Numbered from the stretch's first letter, positions 37,397 through 48,680 are shown. The stretch is 64,000 bases of DNA from Pseudomonas putida (GCF_009883635.2 NZ_CP026115.2:2666001-2730000), one strand, 5' to 3'. Translations and numbers: made by a program. The notes: generated from the sequence alone by a model not told the origin.

Positions 37397-38300
37397 TCAA
37401 CGCACGTTCGCTGCGGATGAACGCCAGAAAGGCCAAGGCCACCGGCGATTGTCGCTTGGCTTTGGCCTGCACCACGCACCAACTGCGGTACAGCGGCAAC
37501 TCCTCCACCGGCAGCTCCCTGAGTACCCCCGTGGCCAGCTCCAGGTTCACGGCATGGCGGGTCAGCAGGGCAATACCCAGGCCGGCGATCACGCATTCGC
37601 GCTGGGCATCGGCCGAAGCAACCTCCAGCGTCTGGGTGAAGTGCACGCGTTTGTCCTTGAAGTACTCCTCGCAGGCCTTGCGCGTGCCCGAACCCTGCTC
37701 GCGGACCAGCAAGGTATGAGGCTCCAGGTCCTGCAGGCGCAGGTGTTCGAGCTTGCACAGCGGGTGTTCCGGCGGGGCCACGGCCACGATCGGGTTGTTC
37801 AGAAACGGCAGAAACTCCAGGCCCATGTCCTGGGGCACCATCGACATGATGATCAGGTCATCGCGATTGTCGGAGAGCCGGCGGATCGCCTGGGCACGGT
37901 TGACTACCGTGAGGGTGAGGTTGACCTCCGGGTGACGCTGCTTGAAGGCGGCGAACAGGTGTGGCACGAAGTACTTGGCACTGGACTCGATCGCCAGTTT
38001 CAGCTGCCCCTGCAGTGAGCCCTGCATATCCGACAGCTGCATGTCCAGGCTCTCCAGGCGCCCGAAGATGTCACGGCTGGCGCGCTGCAGCGCTTCGGCC
38101 GCTTCGGTCAGGTAGAGCTTCTTGCCGACGTACTCGAACAGCGGCTGGCCGATCAGCTCTTCGAGCTGACGGATCTGTAGACTAACGGCGGGTTGCGTCA
38201 GTGCCATCTCCTCCGCAGCCCGGCTGTACGAACGCAAATCGCACACCTCGTTGAAGATTTGCAATTGACGCAATGTCATACGCATCAAGGACTTACGCAT
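37338..38300 (-). CDS. pycR: LysR-family regulator PycR
   Basis: 320 residues. N-terminal HTH SYSRAAEEMALTQPAVSLQIRQLEELIG and effector domain ending near residue 300. It is divergent from the pyruvate carboxylase genes, the arrangement of PycR in P. aeruginosa, which it also resembles from residue 1 (MRKSLMRMTLRQLQIFNEV). It probably regulates pycAB and other metabolic genes. The 190-base gap to pycA is AT-rich and contains ATAAGCTTTTGCTAAT, a possible LysR-type site. Confidence 0.85.
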   Translation of the reverse strand: MRKSLMRMTLRQLQIFNEVCDLRSYSRAAEEMALTQPAVSLQIRQLEELIGQPLFEYVGKKLYLTEAAEALQRASRDIFGRLESLDMQLSDMQGSLQGQLKLAIESSAKYFVPHLFAAFKQRHPEVNLTLTVVNRAQAIRRLSDNRDDLIIMSMVPQDMGLEFLPFLNNPIVAVAPPEHPLCKLEHLRLQDLEPHTLLVREQGSGTRKACEEYFKDKRVHFTQTLEVASADAQRECVIAGLGIALLTRHAVNLELATGVLRELPVEELPLYRSWCVVQAKAKRQSPVALAFLAFIRSERALISALVERFSGKLPSPPATP

Positions 38301-38489
38301 TTTTATCGGCTCTTCGGCAATACCTTGTTACCGAACTATAAGCTTTTGCTAATACAGCCCCTAACAAATATTGATTTTTGTTTATCGACCTTCAGCGCTA
38401 GGGTGAATGTGCGACTGGCCAGCAACCTCTGGTCACGCGCCGACCGGTAGAACCGGATCGTCTGTTCCTACGGCTTTGGGAAGACTCCA

Positions 38490-39905
<1,416 letters not shown>

Positions 39906-39916
39906 GGAACCCCATA

Positions 39917-41725
39917 ATGTCCAAGAAAATTCACGTAACCGACACGATCCTGCGCGACGCCCACCAGTCCCTGCTGGCTACCCGCATGCGTACCGAAGAC
40001 ATGCTGCCGATCTGCGACAAGCTCGACAAGGTCGGCTACTGGTCGCTGGAAGTCTGGGGTGGCGCCACCTTCGACGCCTGCGTGCGCTTCCTCAAAGAAG
40101 ACCCGTGGGAGCGCTTGCGCAAACTGCGTGCGGCCCTGCCGAACACCCGTCTGCAAATGCTGCTGCGCGGCCAGAACCTGCTGGGCTACCGCCACTACAG
40201 CGACGACGTGGTCAAGGCCTTCGTCGCCAAGGCCGCGGTCAACGGCATCGACGTGTTCCGCATCTTCGACGCCATGAACGACGTGCGTAACCTGCGTGTC
40301 GCCATCGAAGCGGTGAAGGCTGCCGGCAAACACGCCCAGGGCACCATCGCCTACACCGTCAGCCCCGTGCACACCATCGACGCCTTCGTCGCCCAGGCCA
40401 AGCAGATGGAAGCCATGGGTTGCGACTCGATTGCGATCAAGGACATGGCCGGCTTGCTGACGCCGTTCGCCACCGGAGAGCTGGTCAGGGCGCTGAAGGC
40501 CGAGCAGTCGCTGCCGGTGTTCATCCATTCCCACGACACCGCCGGCCTGGCCGCCATGTGCCAGCTCAAGGCCGTGGAAAACGGTGCCGACCACATCGAC
40601 ACCGCGATCTCCAGCTTCGCCTGGGGCACCAGCCACCCAGGTACCGAGTCGATGGTCGCCGCGCTCAAGGGCAGCGAGTTCGACACCGGCCTGGACCTGG
40701 AGCTGCTGCAGGAAATCGGCCTGTACTTCTACGCCGTGCGCAAGAAGTACCACCAGTTCGAGAGCGAGTTCACCGCCGTGGATACCCGCGTGCAGGTCAA
40801 CCAGGTCCCGGGCGGGATGATTTCCAACCTGGCTAACCAGCTCAAGGAGCAGGGTGCGCTGAGCCGCATGAACGAAGTGCTGGCAGAAATCCCACGGGTG
40901 CGTGAAGACCTCGGCTTCCCGCCGCTGGTGACCCCGACCTCGCAGATCGTCGGTACCCAGGCGTTCTTCAACGTATTGGCCGGTGAGCGCTACAAGACCA
41001 TCACCAACGAGGTGAAGCTGTACCTGCAAGGCGGTTACGGCAAGGCGCCGGGCGTGATCAACGAGCAGCTGCGCCGCCAGGCCATCGGTAACGAGGAAGT
41101 GATCGACGTACGCCCGGCCGACCTGCTCAAGCCAGAGATGACCAAGCTGCGTGGCGACATCGGTGCCCTGGCTCGTTGCGAAGAAGACGTGCTGACCTAC
41201 GCCATGTTCCCGGACATTGGCCGCAAGTTCCTGGAAGAACGCGAAGCCGGCACCCTTACCCCGGAAGCGCTGCTGCCGATTCCCGAAGCCGGAGCAGTGG
41301 CGTCCCATGGCGGGGAAGGTGTACCGACCGAGTTCGTCATCGACGTGCACGGTGAAACCTACCGCGTTGACATCACCGGTGTGGGCGTCAAGGCCGAAGG
41401 CAAGCGTCACTTCTACCTGTCGATCGACGGCATGCCGGAAGAAGTGGTGTTCGAGCCGCTCAACGAATTCGTCGGCGGCGGTGGCAGCAAGCGCAAGCAG
41501 GCCAGTGCACCGGGCCATGTCAGCACCACCATGCCAGGCAACATCGTCGATGTGCTGGTCAAGGAAGGCGACGTGGTCAAGGCCGGCCAGGCCGTGCTGA
41601 TCACCGAGGCGATGAAGATGGAGACCGAAGTGCAGGCGGCCATCGCCGGCAAGGTCGTGGCCATCCACGTGGCCAAGGGCGATCGCGTGACACCGGGCGA
41701 GATCCTGATCGAGATCGAAGGCTGA
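39917..41725 (+). CDS. pycB: Pyruvate carboxylase subunit B (carboxyltransferase + biotin carrier)
   Basis: 602 residues from ATG 39917, after AGGAA. The N-terminal carboxyltransferase TIM barrel begins VTDTILRDAHQSLLATRM; metal-site and HSHDTAGLAAM motifs follow. The C-terminal biotinyl domain carries the biotinylation motif EAMKMETE in the usual position ~35 residues from the end. It transfers carboxyl from biotin to pyruvate to make oxaloacetate. Related to the alpha subunit of oxaloacetate decarboxylase, but no membrane subunits are nearby. Confidence 0.94.
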   Translation: MSKKIHVTDTILRDAHQSLLATRMRTEDMLPICDKLDKVGYWSLEVWGGATFDACVRFLKEDPWERLRKLRAALPNTRLQMLLRGQNLLGYRHYSDDVVKAFVAKAAVNGIDVFRIFDAMNDVRNLRVAIEAVKAAGKHAQGTIAYTVSPVHTIDAFVAQAKQMEAMGCDSIAIKDMAGLLTPFATGELVRALKAEQSLPVFIHSHDTAGLAAMCQLKAVENGADHIDTAISSFAWGTSHPGTESMVAALKGSEFDTGLDLELLQEIGLYFYAVRKKYHQFESEFTAVDTRVQVNQVPGGMISNLANQLKEQGALSRMNEVLAEIPRVREDLGFPPLVTPTSQIVGTQAFFNVLAGERYKTITNEVKLYLQGGYGKAPGVINEQLRRQAIGNEEVIDVRPADLLKPEMTKLRGDIGALARCEEDVLTYAMFPDIGRKFLEEREAGTLTPEALLPIPEAGAVASHGGEGVPTEFVIDVHGETYRVDITGVGVKAEGKRHFYLSIDGMPEEVVFEPLNEFVGGGGSKRKQASAPGHVSTTMPGNIVDVLVKEGDVVKAGQAVLITEAMKMETEVQAAIAGKVVAIHVAKGDRVTPGEILIEIEG

Positions 41726-41757
41726 GATAAGCCTTCATCTACAAGCGGTTAACCTCT

Positions 41758-41781
41758 GGGGAGCGGATGCTCCCCTTTTTT
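41758..41781 (+). terminator. Terminator of pycAB
   Basis: GGGGAGC / GCTCCCC with loop GGAT followed by TTTTTT. Just after it (about 41790-41810) is CTTGCCCCGCGAAGAGGCC, part of a P. putida-type REP palindrome. Confidence 0.85.
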
Positions 41782-41827
41782 GTGTCGGACTTGCCCCGCG
41801 AAGAGGCCAGTAAATCCAGCAAATCTT

Positions 41828-42499
41828 TCAGCCTTTGCGGCATGCCTCGAGCGTCTCCAACTGACCTTCCGGCTTTTGATTCGCCTCACTCAACCACCGT
41901 TCGAACCCCGCTGCCACCTGTGGCCACTCATCATCGGTAATCGAATACCACGCCGTATCGCGGTTGTGGTCCTTTACCACCAGGTGCTTGCGGAACACCC
42001 CCTCGAAGACGAAACCGAACCGCTCCGCTGCGCGCTTGGAGCGGGCGTTGGCGTTGTTGCACTTCCACTCCAGCCTCCTGTTGCCCAGCTCAAAGCCCAG
42101 CTTGCCCAACAGGTAAACGGCCTCGGTGCTCTTGGGCGTGCGCTGCATGGGGGCGCCGAAGGCGATGTGGCCGATCTCGATACGGCCGTGGTCGGGCACG
42201 ATCGACATCAGGGTGAGCACGCCCTGGGCCTGGCCGTTGGTGCGGTCGATCACCGTGTAATACAGCGGGTCGTGGCCGGCGGCGTTGCTTTGCAGCCAGC
42301 GGTCGAAGGCAGCGCGCTCGGTGAACGGGCCGTAGGGCAGGTAGTCCCACAGCACCGGGTCGGAATCGGGACCTTGCAAGGCGGCCCAGAGGTCGTCGCC
42401 GTGGCGCGCCGGGTCGAGTTTCTCCAAGCGGATGAAGCGGCCGTCGATGGCTTCGGCCTTGGGCGATGCAGCAGGTTTCCAGTTCAGTGCGTCAGTCAT
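41828..42499 (-). CDS. GNAT acetyltransferase, RimJ/RimL type
   Basis: 223 residues from ATG 42499. It has the RimJ-like patterns IDGRFIRLEKLDPARHGDDL, IEIGHIAFG, and LEWKCNNANARSKRAAERFGFVFEGVFRKH, as in GNAT proteins that acetylate protein N-termini or amino compounds. It is third in a minus-strand set with another GNAT gene and a PaiB-like gene. Substrate unknown. Much longer open frames upstream in this reading frame are chance, overlapping the next genes. Confidence 0.85.
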   Translation of the reverse strand: MTDALNWKPAASPKAEAIDGRFIRLEKLDPARHGDDLWAALQGPDSDPVLWDYLPYGPFTERAAFDRWLQSNAAGHDPLYYTVIDRTNGQAQGVLTLMSIVPDHGRIEIGHIAFGAPMQRTPKSTEAVYLLGKLGFELGNRRLEWKCNNANARSKRAAERFGFVFEGVFRKHLVVKDHNRDTAWYSITDDEWPQVAAGFERWLSEANQKPEGQLETLEACRKG

Positions 42500-42504
42500 G
42501 TGGC

Positions 42505-42951
42505 CTACAACCCTTTGCGGAATTGGATGAAGCCCGGGCGCTCGGCAACCTGCTCGTACAGGCTGATGGCGGTGGCGTTGGTTTCGTGGGTCAGCCAGTG
42601 CACCTTGATGCAGCCGGCGGCCTTGGCCGTGGCGTACACGTGTTCGATCAGCTGACGGCCGATGCCCAGGCCGCGCTGGCTGCTGTCGACGTAGAGGTCC
42701 TGCAGGTAGCAGGAATTCTCGATGCTCCAGTTGGAACGATGGTAGATGAAGTTGACCATGCCCACCGCCTTGCCATCGACCCAGGCCAGGGTCGAGTGGG
42801 TCGGTTCGTTGAGGTCGAGCAGGCGTTGCCAGGTGCTGAGGCTTACTTCCTCTGCCAGCTCGGTCTGGTAGAAGCGCAGGTAGGCTTGCCACAGGGCGAG
42901 CCAGGCAGCGTGGTCTTGGGCGCTGACAGGGCGCAGGGTAATGCTGGGCAT
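42505..42951 (-). CDS. GNAT acetyltransferase
   Basis: 148 residues. Acetyl-CoA loop LYVDSSQRGLGIGRQLIEHV and a following HWLTHETNATAISLYEQV, characteristic of small GNAT enzymes (diamine/amino acid acetyltransferase-like). It starts 11 bases downstream of the PaiB-like gene's stop and its stop is 5 bases before the next GNAT start, so the three form an operon. Pairing with PaiB recalls the PaiA/PaiB polyamine acetylation pair, but PaiA identity is not established. Confidence 0.8.
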   Translation of the reverse strand: MPSITLRPVSAQDHAAWLALWQAYLRFYQTELAEEVSLSTWQRLLDLNEPTHSTLAWVDGKAVGMVNFIYHRSNWSIENSCYLQDLYVDSSQRGLGIGRQLIEHVYATAKAAGCIKVHWLTHETNATAISLYEQVAERPGFIQFRKGL

Positions 42952-42962
42952 AGACTCTTCCT

Positions 42963-43592
42963 TCAGAGTTGGCGCATGTGCGCCGCAAGTTGGTTGTCCA
43001 GGTAATCCGGGCTGGCGCCCAGGCCATCACGCACGCCGGCGATATCTTCGGCCGAGCGGTTCTGGCTGAGCTTGCGCGCACCTTGCAGACGGGCGATGGG
43101 CAGGCGGATGCCGACGATGGCGCGGAGCATGCCGTCGAGGTAGTCGGCGGGGGCGTCGGCGACTTTCCAGGGCGCACTGCGGCCCTGCTCGTGGCGGTCG
43201 GTCAGGCGGCTGACGATTTGCAGCAATGGCGCGGCGGCGTGGATCACTTCGGCCGTGCCGTAGGCGTGCACGGCAAGGTAGTTCCAGGTCGGCACCACCT
43301 TGGGGTTTACGGCCTTGCTCGGGTAGTAGCTGGGGCTGACGTAGGCGTCGGCACCCGGGAACACGAGCAGTGCTTCGGCGCCTTGTTCGAGGTCCTGCCA
43401 TTGGCGGTTAGCCCGCGCCAGGTGGGCATAGACGGTGCCGAATTGGCCCTCTTGGGTGTCGAGCAAAACCGGCAGGTGCGTGGCCAGCAGGCCCTGTTCA
43501 CCGTGGCTGACCAGCACGGCCAGACGGGTTTCGCGCATGTGCTGGTGCAAGCGCTCAAGGTCATGTTCCTGATGGGGTTTGCTGTTGTACAT
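42963..43592 (-). CDS. paiB: PaiB-like FMN-binding protein
   Basis: 209 residues. The start MYNSKPHQEHDLERLHQHM and HLPVLLDTQEGQFGTVYAHLARAN, VPTWNYLAVHAYGTAEVI and LDGMLRAIVGIRLPIARLQG are typical of the PaiB family (split-barrel FMN-binding, annotated as negative transcriptional regulator). It leads a three-gene minus-strand operon with two GNAT genes and diverges from the MocR regulator, which probably controls it. Confidence 0.88.
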   Translation of the reverse strand: MYNSKPHQEHDLERLHQHMRETRLAVLVSHGEQGLLATHLPVLLDTQEGQFGTVYAHLARANRQWQDLEQGAEALLVFPGADAYVSPSYYPSKAVNPKVVPTWNYLAVHAYGTAEVIHAAAPLLQIVSRLTDRHEQGRSAPWKVADAPADYLDGMLRAIVGIRLPIARLQGARKLSQNRSAEDIAGVRDGLGASPDYLDNQLAAHMRQL

Positions 43593-43682
43593 GCGCAGGA
43601 TCCTTGTCGAATGGTTCCATCCTAGGCAGGCTATTGGTTCTGGGTAAGAGCCATTTATGACTGTTTTGATAGGTCCAATCTC

Positions 43683-45212
43683 ATGAGCGAGCGCCCCCTC
43701 GTATTGCCTTTCGATCCTGCTGGTATCGTTCTCGATCGTCGTCGTGGGCTCAGCCAGCAGCTGTACCAGGCCCTGCGTGCGCGGGTGCTGGATGGCCGCT
43801 TGAGCAGCGGCACGCGGTTGCCGGCTACCCGTGACCTGGCAAACGTGCTGGCGCTGTCGCGCAACAGCGTGGTGCGTGCCTATGACCAGTTGTATGCGGA
43901 GGGCTACATCGAAAGCCGGGTGGGTGATGGCACTTATGTGAGCCGTCTACCAAAACTATCCACACAACTGTCCACAGGGTTATCCCGGGGTTTATCAACA
44001 GACTTATCCACATTTACTTCGGAAAGCACTGAGGATTTATCCAGCAACAAGCTTTCCAGCGAGCCGCTGGAGCGGTTGAAAAGTAACCATCTGCCACCGC
44101 CAAAAAGCGGCGCACCGAGGGCATTTCGAGTCGGAATTCCAGCGTTTGATCTGTTCCCCTTTGACGTCTGGGCCAAGCTGCAGGCGGCTTTCTGGCGCAA
44201 TCCGTCGCCTGCGCAGCTGGGTTATGGCGACCCAGCGGGTGAGCCTGTACTACGCGAGCTGATAGCCGCCTACTTGCGCCGTTCGCGTGGTCTTTCCTGC
44301 ACGGCTGAACAAATTGTGATCACCAGTGGTGCGCAACAGGCCATCAGCCTTTGTGCACAGTTGCTGTTGCAACCGGGCGACGGCGTGGCTGTGGAAAACC
44401 CGGGTTATCGGGCCGCCGGGCATACCTTCGCCGTGGCCGGTGGCAAAGTGACTGGCGTGCCGGTGGACGAGGAGGGCATGGATTGCCTGCATCTGGATCA
44501 GTTGACGGACTGCCGGCTGGTCTACGTCACCCCGGCGCACCAGTACCCGACCGGCGTGACCATGAGCCTGCCACGGCGCCTGGCCTTGCTGGCATGGGCC
44601 GAGCGCAGCGATGGCTGGATCATCGAGGATGACTACGACGGCGAGTACCGCTACAGCGGCGCGCCCTTGACCCCGCTGGCAGCGCTCGACCGCCACGGGC
44701 GGGTGTTGTACGTCGGGACCTTTGGCAAGATCGCCTTTCCGGCATTACGGCTGGGCTATCTGGTGCTGCCGCCACGGCTGGTCCAGGCGTTCAGCCAGGG
44801 ACGGGCACTGGCGGTACGGCATTCGGAAGTGGGCACCCAGTGCGTGATGGCCGAATTCATGGCCCAAGGGCACTTCCAGCGGCACATCCGGCGCATGCGC
44901 AAGGCAGCGCTGAGCCGGCGCAATGTGCTCAAGGCTGGATGGCCTGTGGATGTTTCTGGGCTGGGTGCGATGCCTGAGGTGGCGGCGGGGCTGCATGTGA
45001 AGGTGGATGTGGATAACTTTGCGCGGGAGCAGGAGCTGGTGGCCAGGGCTGAAACGGTGGGGGTTGAGGTGAACCCGCTAAGCAGTTACTGGCTGGAGGA
45101 TAGCGAGGCGCCTGTGGATAAGCGGGCAGGGCTGGTGCTGGGTTTTGCGGCGGTGCCTGAAGGGGAGATTGCCGAATCCTTGTTGAAATTGCGCAGGGCC
45201 TGGAAAGTGTGA
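43683..45212 (+). CDS. MocR/PdxR-type regulator (GntR HTH + aminotransferase fold)
   Basis: 509 residues. N-terminal winged helix (QQLYQALRARVLDGRLSSGTRLPATRDLANVL, SRNSVVRAYDQLYAEGYI) and a C-terminal class-I aminotransferase domain with the PLP-lysine region LYVGTFGKIAFPALRLGYL. The linker (about residues 90-140) is a Ser/Thr-Leu repeat (LSTQLSTGLSRGLSTDLST), encoded by iterated TATCCACA-like DNA, and is longer than I would expect. It diverges from the paiB-GNAT operon. PLP is the likely cofactor and the target promoter is probably the divergent one. Confidence 0.88.
   Translation: MSERPLVLPFDPAGIVLDRRRGLSQQLYQALRARVLDGRLSSGTRLPATRDLANVLALSRNSVVRAYDQLYAEGYIESRVGDGTYVSRLPKLSTQLSTGLSRGLSTDLSTFTSESTEDLSSNKLSSEPLERLKSNHLPPPKSGAPRAFRVGIPAFDLFPFDVWAKLQAAFWRNPSPAQLGYGDPAGEPVLRELIAAYLRRSRGLSCTAEQIVITSGAQQAISLCAQLLLQPGDGVAVENPGYRAAGHTFAVAGGKVTGVPVDEEGMDCLHLDQLTDCRLVYVTPAHQYPTGVTMSLPRRLALLAWAERSDGWIIEDDYDGEYRYSGAPLTPLAALDRHGRVLYVGTFGKIAFPALRLGYLVLPPRLVQAFSQGRALAVRHSEVGTQCVMAEFMAQGHFQRHIRRMRKAALSRRNVLKAGWPVDVSGLGAMPEVAAGLHVKVDVDNFAREQELVARAETVGVEVNPLSSYWLEDSEAPVDKRAGLVLGFAAVPEGEIAESLLKLRRAWKV
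43956..45121. repeat. Second cluster of DnaA-box sequences, inside the MocR gene
   Basis: Perfect TTATCCACA at 44004-44012 (+), 45008-45016 (-) and 45113-45121 (-), with one-mismatch copies at 43956-43964 and 43992-44000. The first group forms the repetitive linker of the encoded protein: read in frame, the box codes Leu-Ser-Thr. DnaA binding is inferred. Confidence 0.55.
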
Positions 45213-45214
45213 AT

Positions 45215-45233
45215 GGGGCCGCGTAGCGGCCCC
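45215..45233. terminator. GC-rich hairpin between convergent MocR and binding-protein genes
   Basis: GGGGCCGC / GCGGCCCC with loop GTA, no T-run. Its place between two convergent stops 30 bases apart suggests a bidirectional terminator. Confidence 0.5.
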
Positions 45234-45242
45234 GGCTCTAAA

Positions 45243-46346
45243 TCAGGTTCCGGACTTGATCCTTGTCCAGGCCCTGGTCCGCGCCCGCTCAGCCTCACGC
45301 GTCAACGGCTTGAGCGTATAAAGCTTGGCCATCGCCTCCGCCGTCGGGTACAGGTTCGGGTTGTTGCGAATCGCCGGGCTGACCTTGTCGGTGGCATCCT
45401 TGTTCGGGTTCGGGTAGCCGACGAAATCGCTGATCGGCGCGATCACCTCAGGCCGCAGCAGGTAGTTGATGAATGCATGGGCGTCCTCCGGGTTCGCCGC
45501 GTTCTTCGGGATCGCCAACATGTCGAACCAGATCGGTGCACCTTCCTTGGGCAGGCGCATGTCCACCACCACGCCATTCTTCGCATCCTTTGCCCGGTTG
45601 GCGGCCTGCGAGAAGCTGCCGCTGTAGCCCACCGCCACGCAGATATCGCCATTGGCGATGTCGGCCATGTACTTCGAGGAATGGAAGTAGGTGATGTACG
45701 GGCGGATCTTCAGCAGCAGTGCTTCGGCCTTCTTGTAATCGTCCGGCTTGTCACTGTTGGGTGGCAAGCCCAGGTGCTGCAAGGCAAGCGGCAGGATCTC
45801 CGAAGGCGAGTCGAGCAGCGCGACGCCGCACTGCTTCAGCTTGGCGATGTTCTCTTCCTTGAAGATCAGGTCCCAGCTGTCGACCGGGGCCTTGTCGCCG
45901 AGCACGGCCTTGACCTTGTCCGGGTTGAAGCCAATCAGGATGGTGCCGTACATGTACGGCACGGCGAACTTGTTGCCTGGGTCGTTGGCCTCGATCAGCT
46001 TCATCAGCGCCGGGTCCAGGTGTTGCCAGTTCGGCAGCTTGCTGCGGTCCAGCGGCTGGAACACTCCGGCTTCGATCTGCTTGGCGAGGAACACGTTGGA
46101 CGGCACAACCACGTCGTAGCCGGAGTTGCCGGTGAGCAGCTTGGCCTCGAGCGCTTCGTTGGTGTCGAAGATGTCGTAGATCAGCTTGACGCCACTGTCC
46201 TTCTGGAAGTCGCTCAAGGTCTGCGGGGTGATGTAATCGAACCAGTTATACACACGCAGGGTGCGCTGCTCCGCTTGAGCGTGCAGGGCACCGGTGAACA
46301 GGGTGGCAGCGATGAACGGGGCGAGCAGACGCTTGAGTCGGACCAT
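45243..46346 (-). CDS. Polyamine ABC transporter periplasmic binding protein (PotF-like)
   Basis: 367 residues with a signal peptide (about 1-26, ending LHAQAEQ). The mature protein begins [19 protein letters not shown] and contains [17 protein letters not shown] and [15 protein letters not shown], the PotD/PotF pattern for putrescine/spermidine. It starts 2 bases after the acetylpolyamine amidohydrolase gene and so is co-transcribed with it. No ABC permease genes are next to it. It likely delivers (acetyl)polyamines. Confidence 0.9.
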   Translation of the reverse strand: MVRLKRLLAPFIAATLFTGALHAQAEQRTLRVYNWFDYITPQTLSDFQKDSGVKLIYDIFDTNEALEAKLLTGNSGYDVVVPSNVFLAKQIEAGVFQPLDRSKLPNWQHLDPALMKLIEANDPGNKFAVPYMYGTILIGFNPDKVKAVLGDKAPVDSWDLIFKEENIAKLKQCGVALLDSPSEILPLALQHLGLPPNSDKPDDYKKAEALLLKIRPYITYFHSSKYMADIANGDICVAVGYSGSFSQAANRAKDAKNGVVVDMRLPKEGAPIWFDMLAIPKNAANPEDAHAFINYLLRPEVIAPISDFVGYPNPNKDATDKVSPAIRNNPNLYPTAEAMAKLYTLKPLTREAERARTRAWTRIKSGT

Positions 46347-46348
46347 GA

Positions 46349-47389
46349 TCAGGCTCCTGGCTGGGCGCGCTGGAAGCCTTCCAGCACATTGACTGCGTTG
46401 ATACCAATTTCTTCCACAGCGTAGCCACCCTCCATCACGAACAGGGTGGGTTTGCCGAGCTGGGCGATGCGCTTGCCCATCTCCAGGTAATCCGGGCTGT
46501 CCAGCTTGAACTGGGAGATCGGATCGTCCTTGAAGGTATCCACGCCGAGGGAGATCACCAGCACGTCGGCGTCATAGGCGGTAATGCGTTGGCAGGCGTC
46601 TTCCAGTGCCGCGCTCCAGGCTGCCCAGTCACTGCCGGCGGGCAGCGGGTAGTTGATGTTGCAGCCTTCGCCTGCGCCTTCTCCGGTTTCGTCGGCATAG
46701 CCGAGGAAGAACGGGAATTCATCCGTTGGATCGCCGTGGATCGAGGCGAAGTACACGTCGTTGCGCTGGTAGAAGATATCCTGGGTGCCGTTGCCGTGAT
46801 GGTAGTCGACGTCGAGGATGGCCACCTTGGCACGGCCCTGGTCGAGGAAGGCCTGGGCAGCGATTGCGGCATTGTTCAGGTAGCAATAGCCACCCATGAC
46901 TTCAGCGGCGGCGTGGTGCCCTGGTGGCCGGCACAGGGCGAAGGCCGAGTGAGCGCCTTGCTGGATGGCGGCCTGGGCGGTCAGGGCGACCTGGGCGGCG
47001 CTGTAGGCAGCCTGCCAGGTGCCAGCGGTGATCGGCGCGCCGGCGTCGAAGCTGTAGTAGCCCAGTTCGCCATGCAGGCCGGTTGGCTTGACCTGGCGCA
47101 GGGTGCGCGCCGGCCAGGTGAAGGGCAGCAGGTCGCCGTCGTGGCCGAGCGCGGCCCAGCGTGCCCAGGCGCCCTGAAAGAAGTCGAGGTAGTCGGCGCT
47201 GTGAATGCGCTGCAGCGGTGCGCGGCCGAAGTCGGTCGGGCCCTGGACGTCGCCGAGGTTGCGCTTTTTCACTTGTTCGAGGACATGGTCGGCGCGTGAG
47301 GGCATTTCGAAGCAAGGCATCAGCTTGCCGTCGATCAGCTCGCAGCGGCCATGATGCAGGCGGTGGTCATCGGAATAGATCGTCAGCAT
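46349..47389 (-). CDS. aphA: Acetylpolyamine amidohydrolase (histone-deacetylase-like)
   Basis: 346 residues. Class II HDAC-type zinc fold: [21 protein letters not shown] has the tandem-His active site, [16 protein letters not shown] supplies zinc ligands (Asp/His), and [11 protein letters not shown] gives the second Asp. These features and the [22 protein letters not shown] start match AphA, which removes acetyl groups from acetylputrescine/cadaverine. The adjacent binding protein and AraC regulator support polyamine catabolism. Confidence 0.92.
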   Translation of the reverse strand: MLTIYSDDHRLHHGRCELIDGKLMPCFEMPSRADHVLEQVKKRNLGDVQGPTDFGRAPLQRIHSADYLDFFQGAWARWAALGHDGDLLPFTWPARTLRQVKPTGLHGELGYYSFDAGAPITAGTWQAAYSAAQVALTAQAAIQQGAHSAFALCRPPGHHAAAEVMGGYCYLNNAAIAAQAFLDQGRAKVAILDVDYHHGNGTQDIFYQRNDVYFASIHGDPTDEFPFFLGYADETGEGAGEGCNINYPLPAGSDWAAWSAALEDACQRITAYDADVLVISLGVDTFKDDPISQFKLDSPDYLEMGKRIAQLGKPTLFVMEGGYAVEEIGINAVNVLEGFQRAQPGA

Positions 47390-47505
47390 TTGTTGTTCTC
47401 CGGGGGTACTGGCGTGGGCCCATTTTCACGGGCGGCCAAGTGGCAGAGAACGACGCAAACGGCCAAAAGGGGATCGATGTGGCCAAGCTCGTTGGCCATT
47501 GCAGG

Positions 47506-48498
47506 TCAACCGCGGAAGTGGCTGGGGGCGACCCCGCTCCAACGCTGGAATGCATGGCGGAAACTCGCGGTCTCGCTGAACCCCAGGGTCTCGGCGATGC
47601 GGTATATCGGCATCTGCTCGTCGGCCAGCAATTGCTTGGCCCGATCGAAGCGCAGCTCATCGAGCAGTTGTTGATAGCTGCAGCCCAGCGCCTGCAGGTG
47701 CCGGCGCAAGGTCCGCGACGAACAGTTCATCTGCCGCGCCAGCCCCTCCAGGCCCGGCGCTGCGTCCAGCTGTTGCAGCAAGAGCTGGCGGATCCGCCCA
47801 AGCCAGGCCTGGCGCCCGGTGAACTCCAGGTTCAGACGCCGGCAGCGCTCACTCATGGCCTTGTGGGTAATCGGGTCGGCCAGCGGCAATGGCATGTCCA
47901 GCCAGCGCCGCTCGAAGGCAAAGGCGTTGTCCTCGGCGTCGAAGGCCATTGGGCACTGAAAGGCGCCGGTGTAGAGGCTGTGGTAGCCGGGGCGCGCGTG
48001 CTCGAAACGGGCGCCGAGCAGCGGTAGGGTGCGGCCTAGCAGGTCATCGCAGATCACTTTCAACGACACCAGGCAGAACTCGGCATTGAAGGCGGCGAGG
48101 GCTGGGCTGTCATGGTATTCGCTGGCGCTGAACCAGACGCGCTGGCCATCGTCGACCAGGCGCAGCTTGAAGACTGTTCCCAGCAGTGCCGGATAGTGCA
48201 GCGCCAGGCGCAGGGCGTCACCCAAAGTGGCACTGGAGAGCAGGGCGTAACCGAGCATCCCGTAGCACGACACATGCATGCGCCGGCCCAGTTCCAGGCC
48301 GATCTCTTCGCGTCGGGCCACGGCATTGGCGCACACCTGCAACTCTTGCTGGGTGGTGATGCGCGCGTCGCTATGGCCCAGGTCGGCCGGGCCTATGCCG
48401 CTGCCGGCGAGCAACGTCGTCGCCTCGCAGCCTTCTTCCCGGAACAGGTTGAGGATCAGCGAAACCGCGTTGAGGGTGGTCAGGTGGCTGTGCAGCAT
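47506..48498 (-). CDS. AraC-family transcriptional regulator
   Basis: 330 residues from ATG 48498 (GGAAGA 7 bases upstream); the longer frame to 48582 has no better site. N-terminal Arabinose_bd-like domain of the OruR/ArgR-type and a C-terminal double HTH (LARQMNCSSRTLRRHLQALGCSYQQLLDELRFDRAKQLL, then IAETLGFSETASFRHAFQRWSGVAPSHFR). It lies upstream of aphA in the same direction and is probably its activator. Confidence 0.88.
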   Translation of the reverse strand: MLHSHLTTLNAVSLILNLFREEGCEATTLLAGSGIGPADLGHSDARITTQQELQVCANAVARREEIGLELGRRMHVSCYGMLGYALLSSATLGDALRLALHYPALLGTVFKLRLVDDGQRVWFSASEYHDSPALAAFNAEFCLVSLKVICDDLLGRTLPLLGARFEHARPGYHSLYTGAFQCPMAFDAEDNAFAFERRWLDMPLPLADPITHKAMSERCRRLNLEFTGRQAWLGRIRQLLLQQLDAAPGLEGLARQMNCSSRTLRRHLQALGCSYQQLLDELRFDRAKQLLADEQMPIYRIAETLGFSETASFRHAFQRWSGVAPSHFRG

Positions 48499-48594
48499 GC
48501 TCGGTCTTCCCGTGGGCCTGGGAGGCATTATGGAGCAAGTTGTGTGCCGATACCGGCACGGCATGGTTGGCGCGGTATTCATGAGGCGAAAAAA

Positions 48595-48622
48595 AAGGCC
48601 CGGAGCGTGCGCTCGGGCCTTT
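48595..48622 (-). terminator. Terminator of aspA
   Basis: AAAGGCCCG(G)AGC / GCTCGGGCCTTT with loop GTGC and one bulged G; read on the minus strand it ends in a run of eight or more T. It lies about 60 bases past the aspA stop. Confidence 0.8.
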
Positions 48623-48680
48623 GAAAGGTTGAGAGGTGTCTAGTCCCTCGACCTGGTGAGACTGTTTGCAGCGGTCTGAG

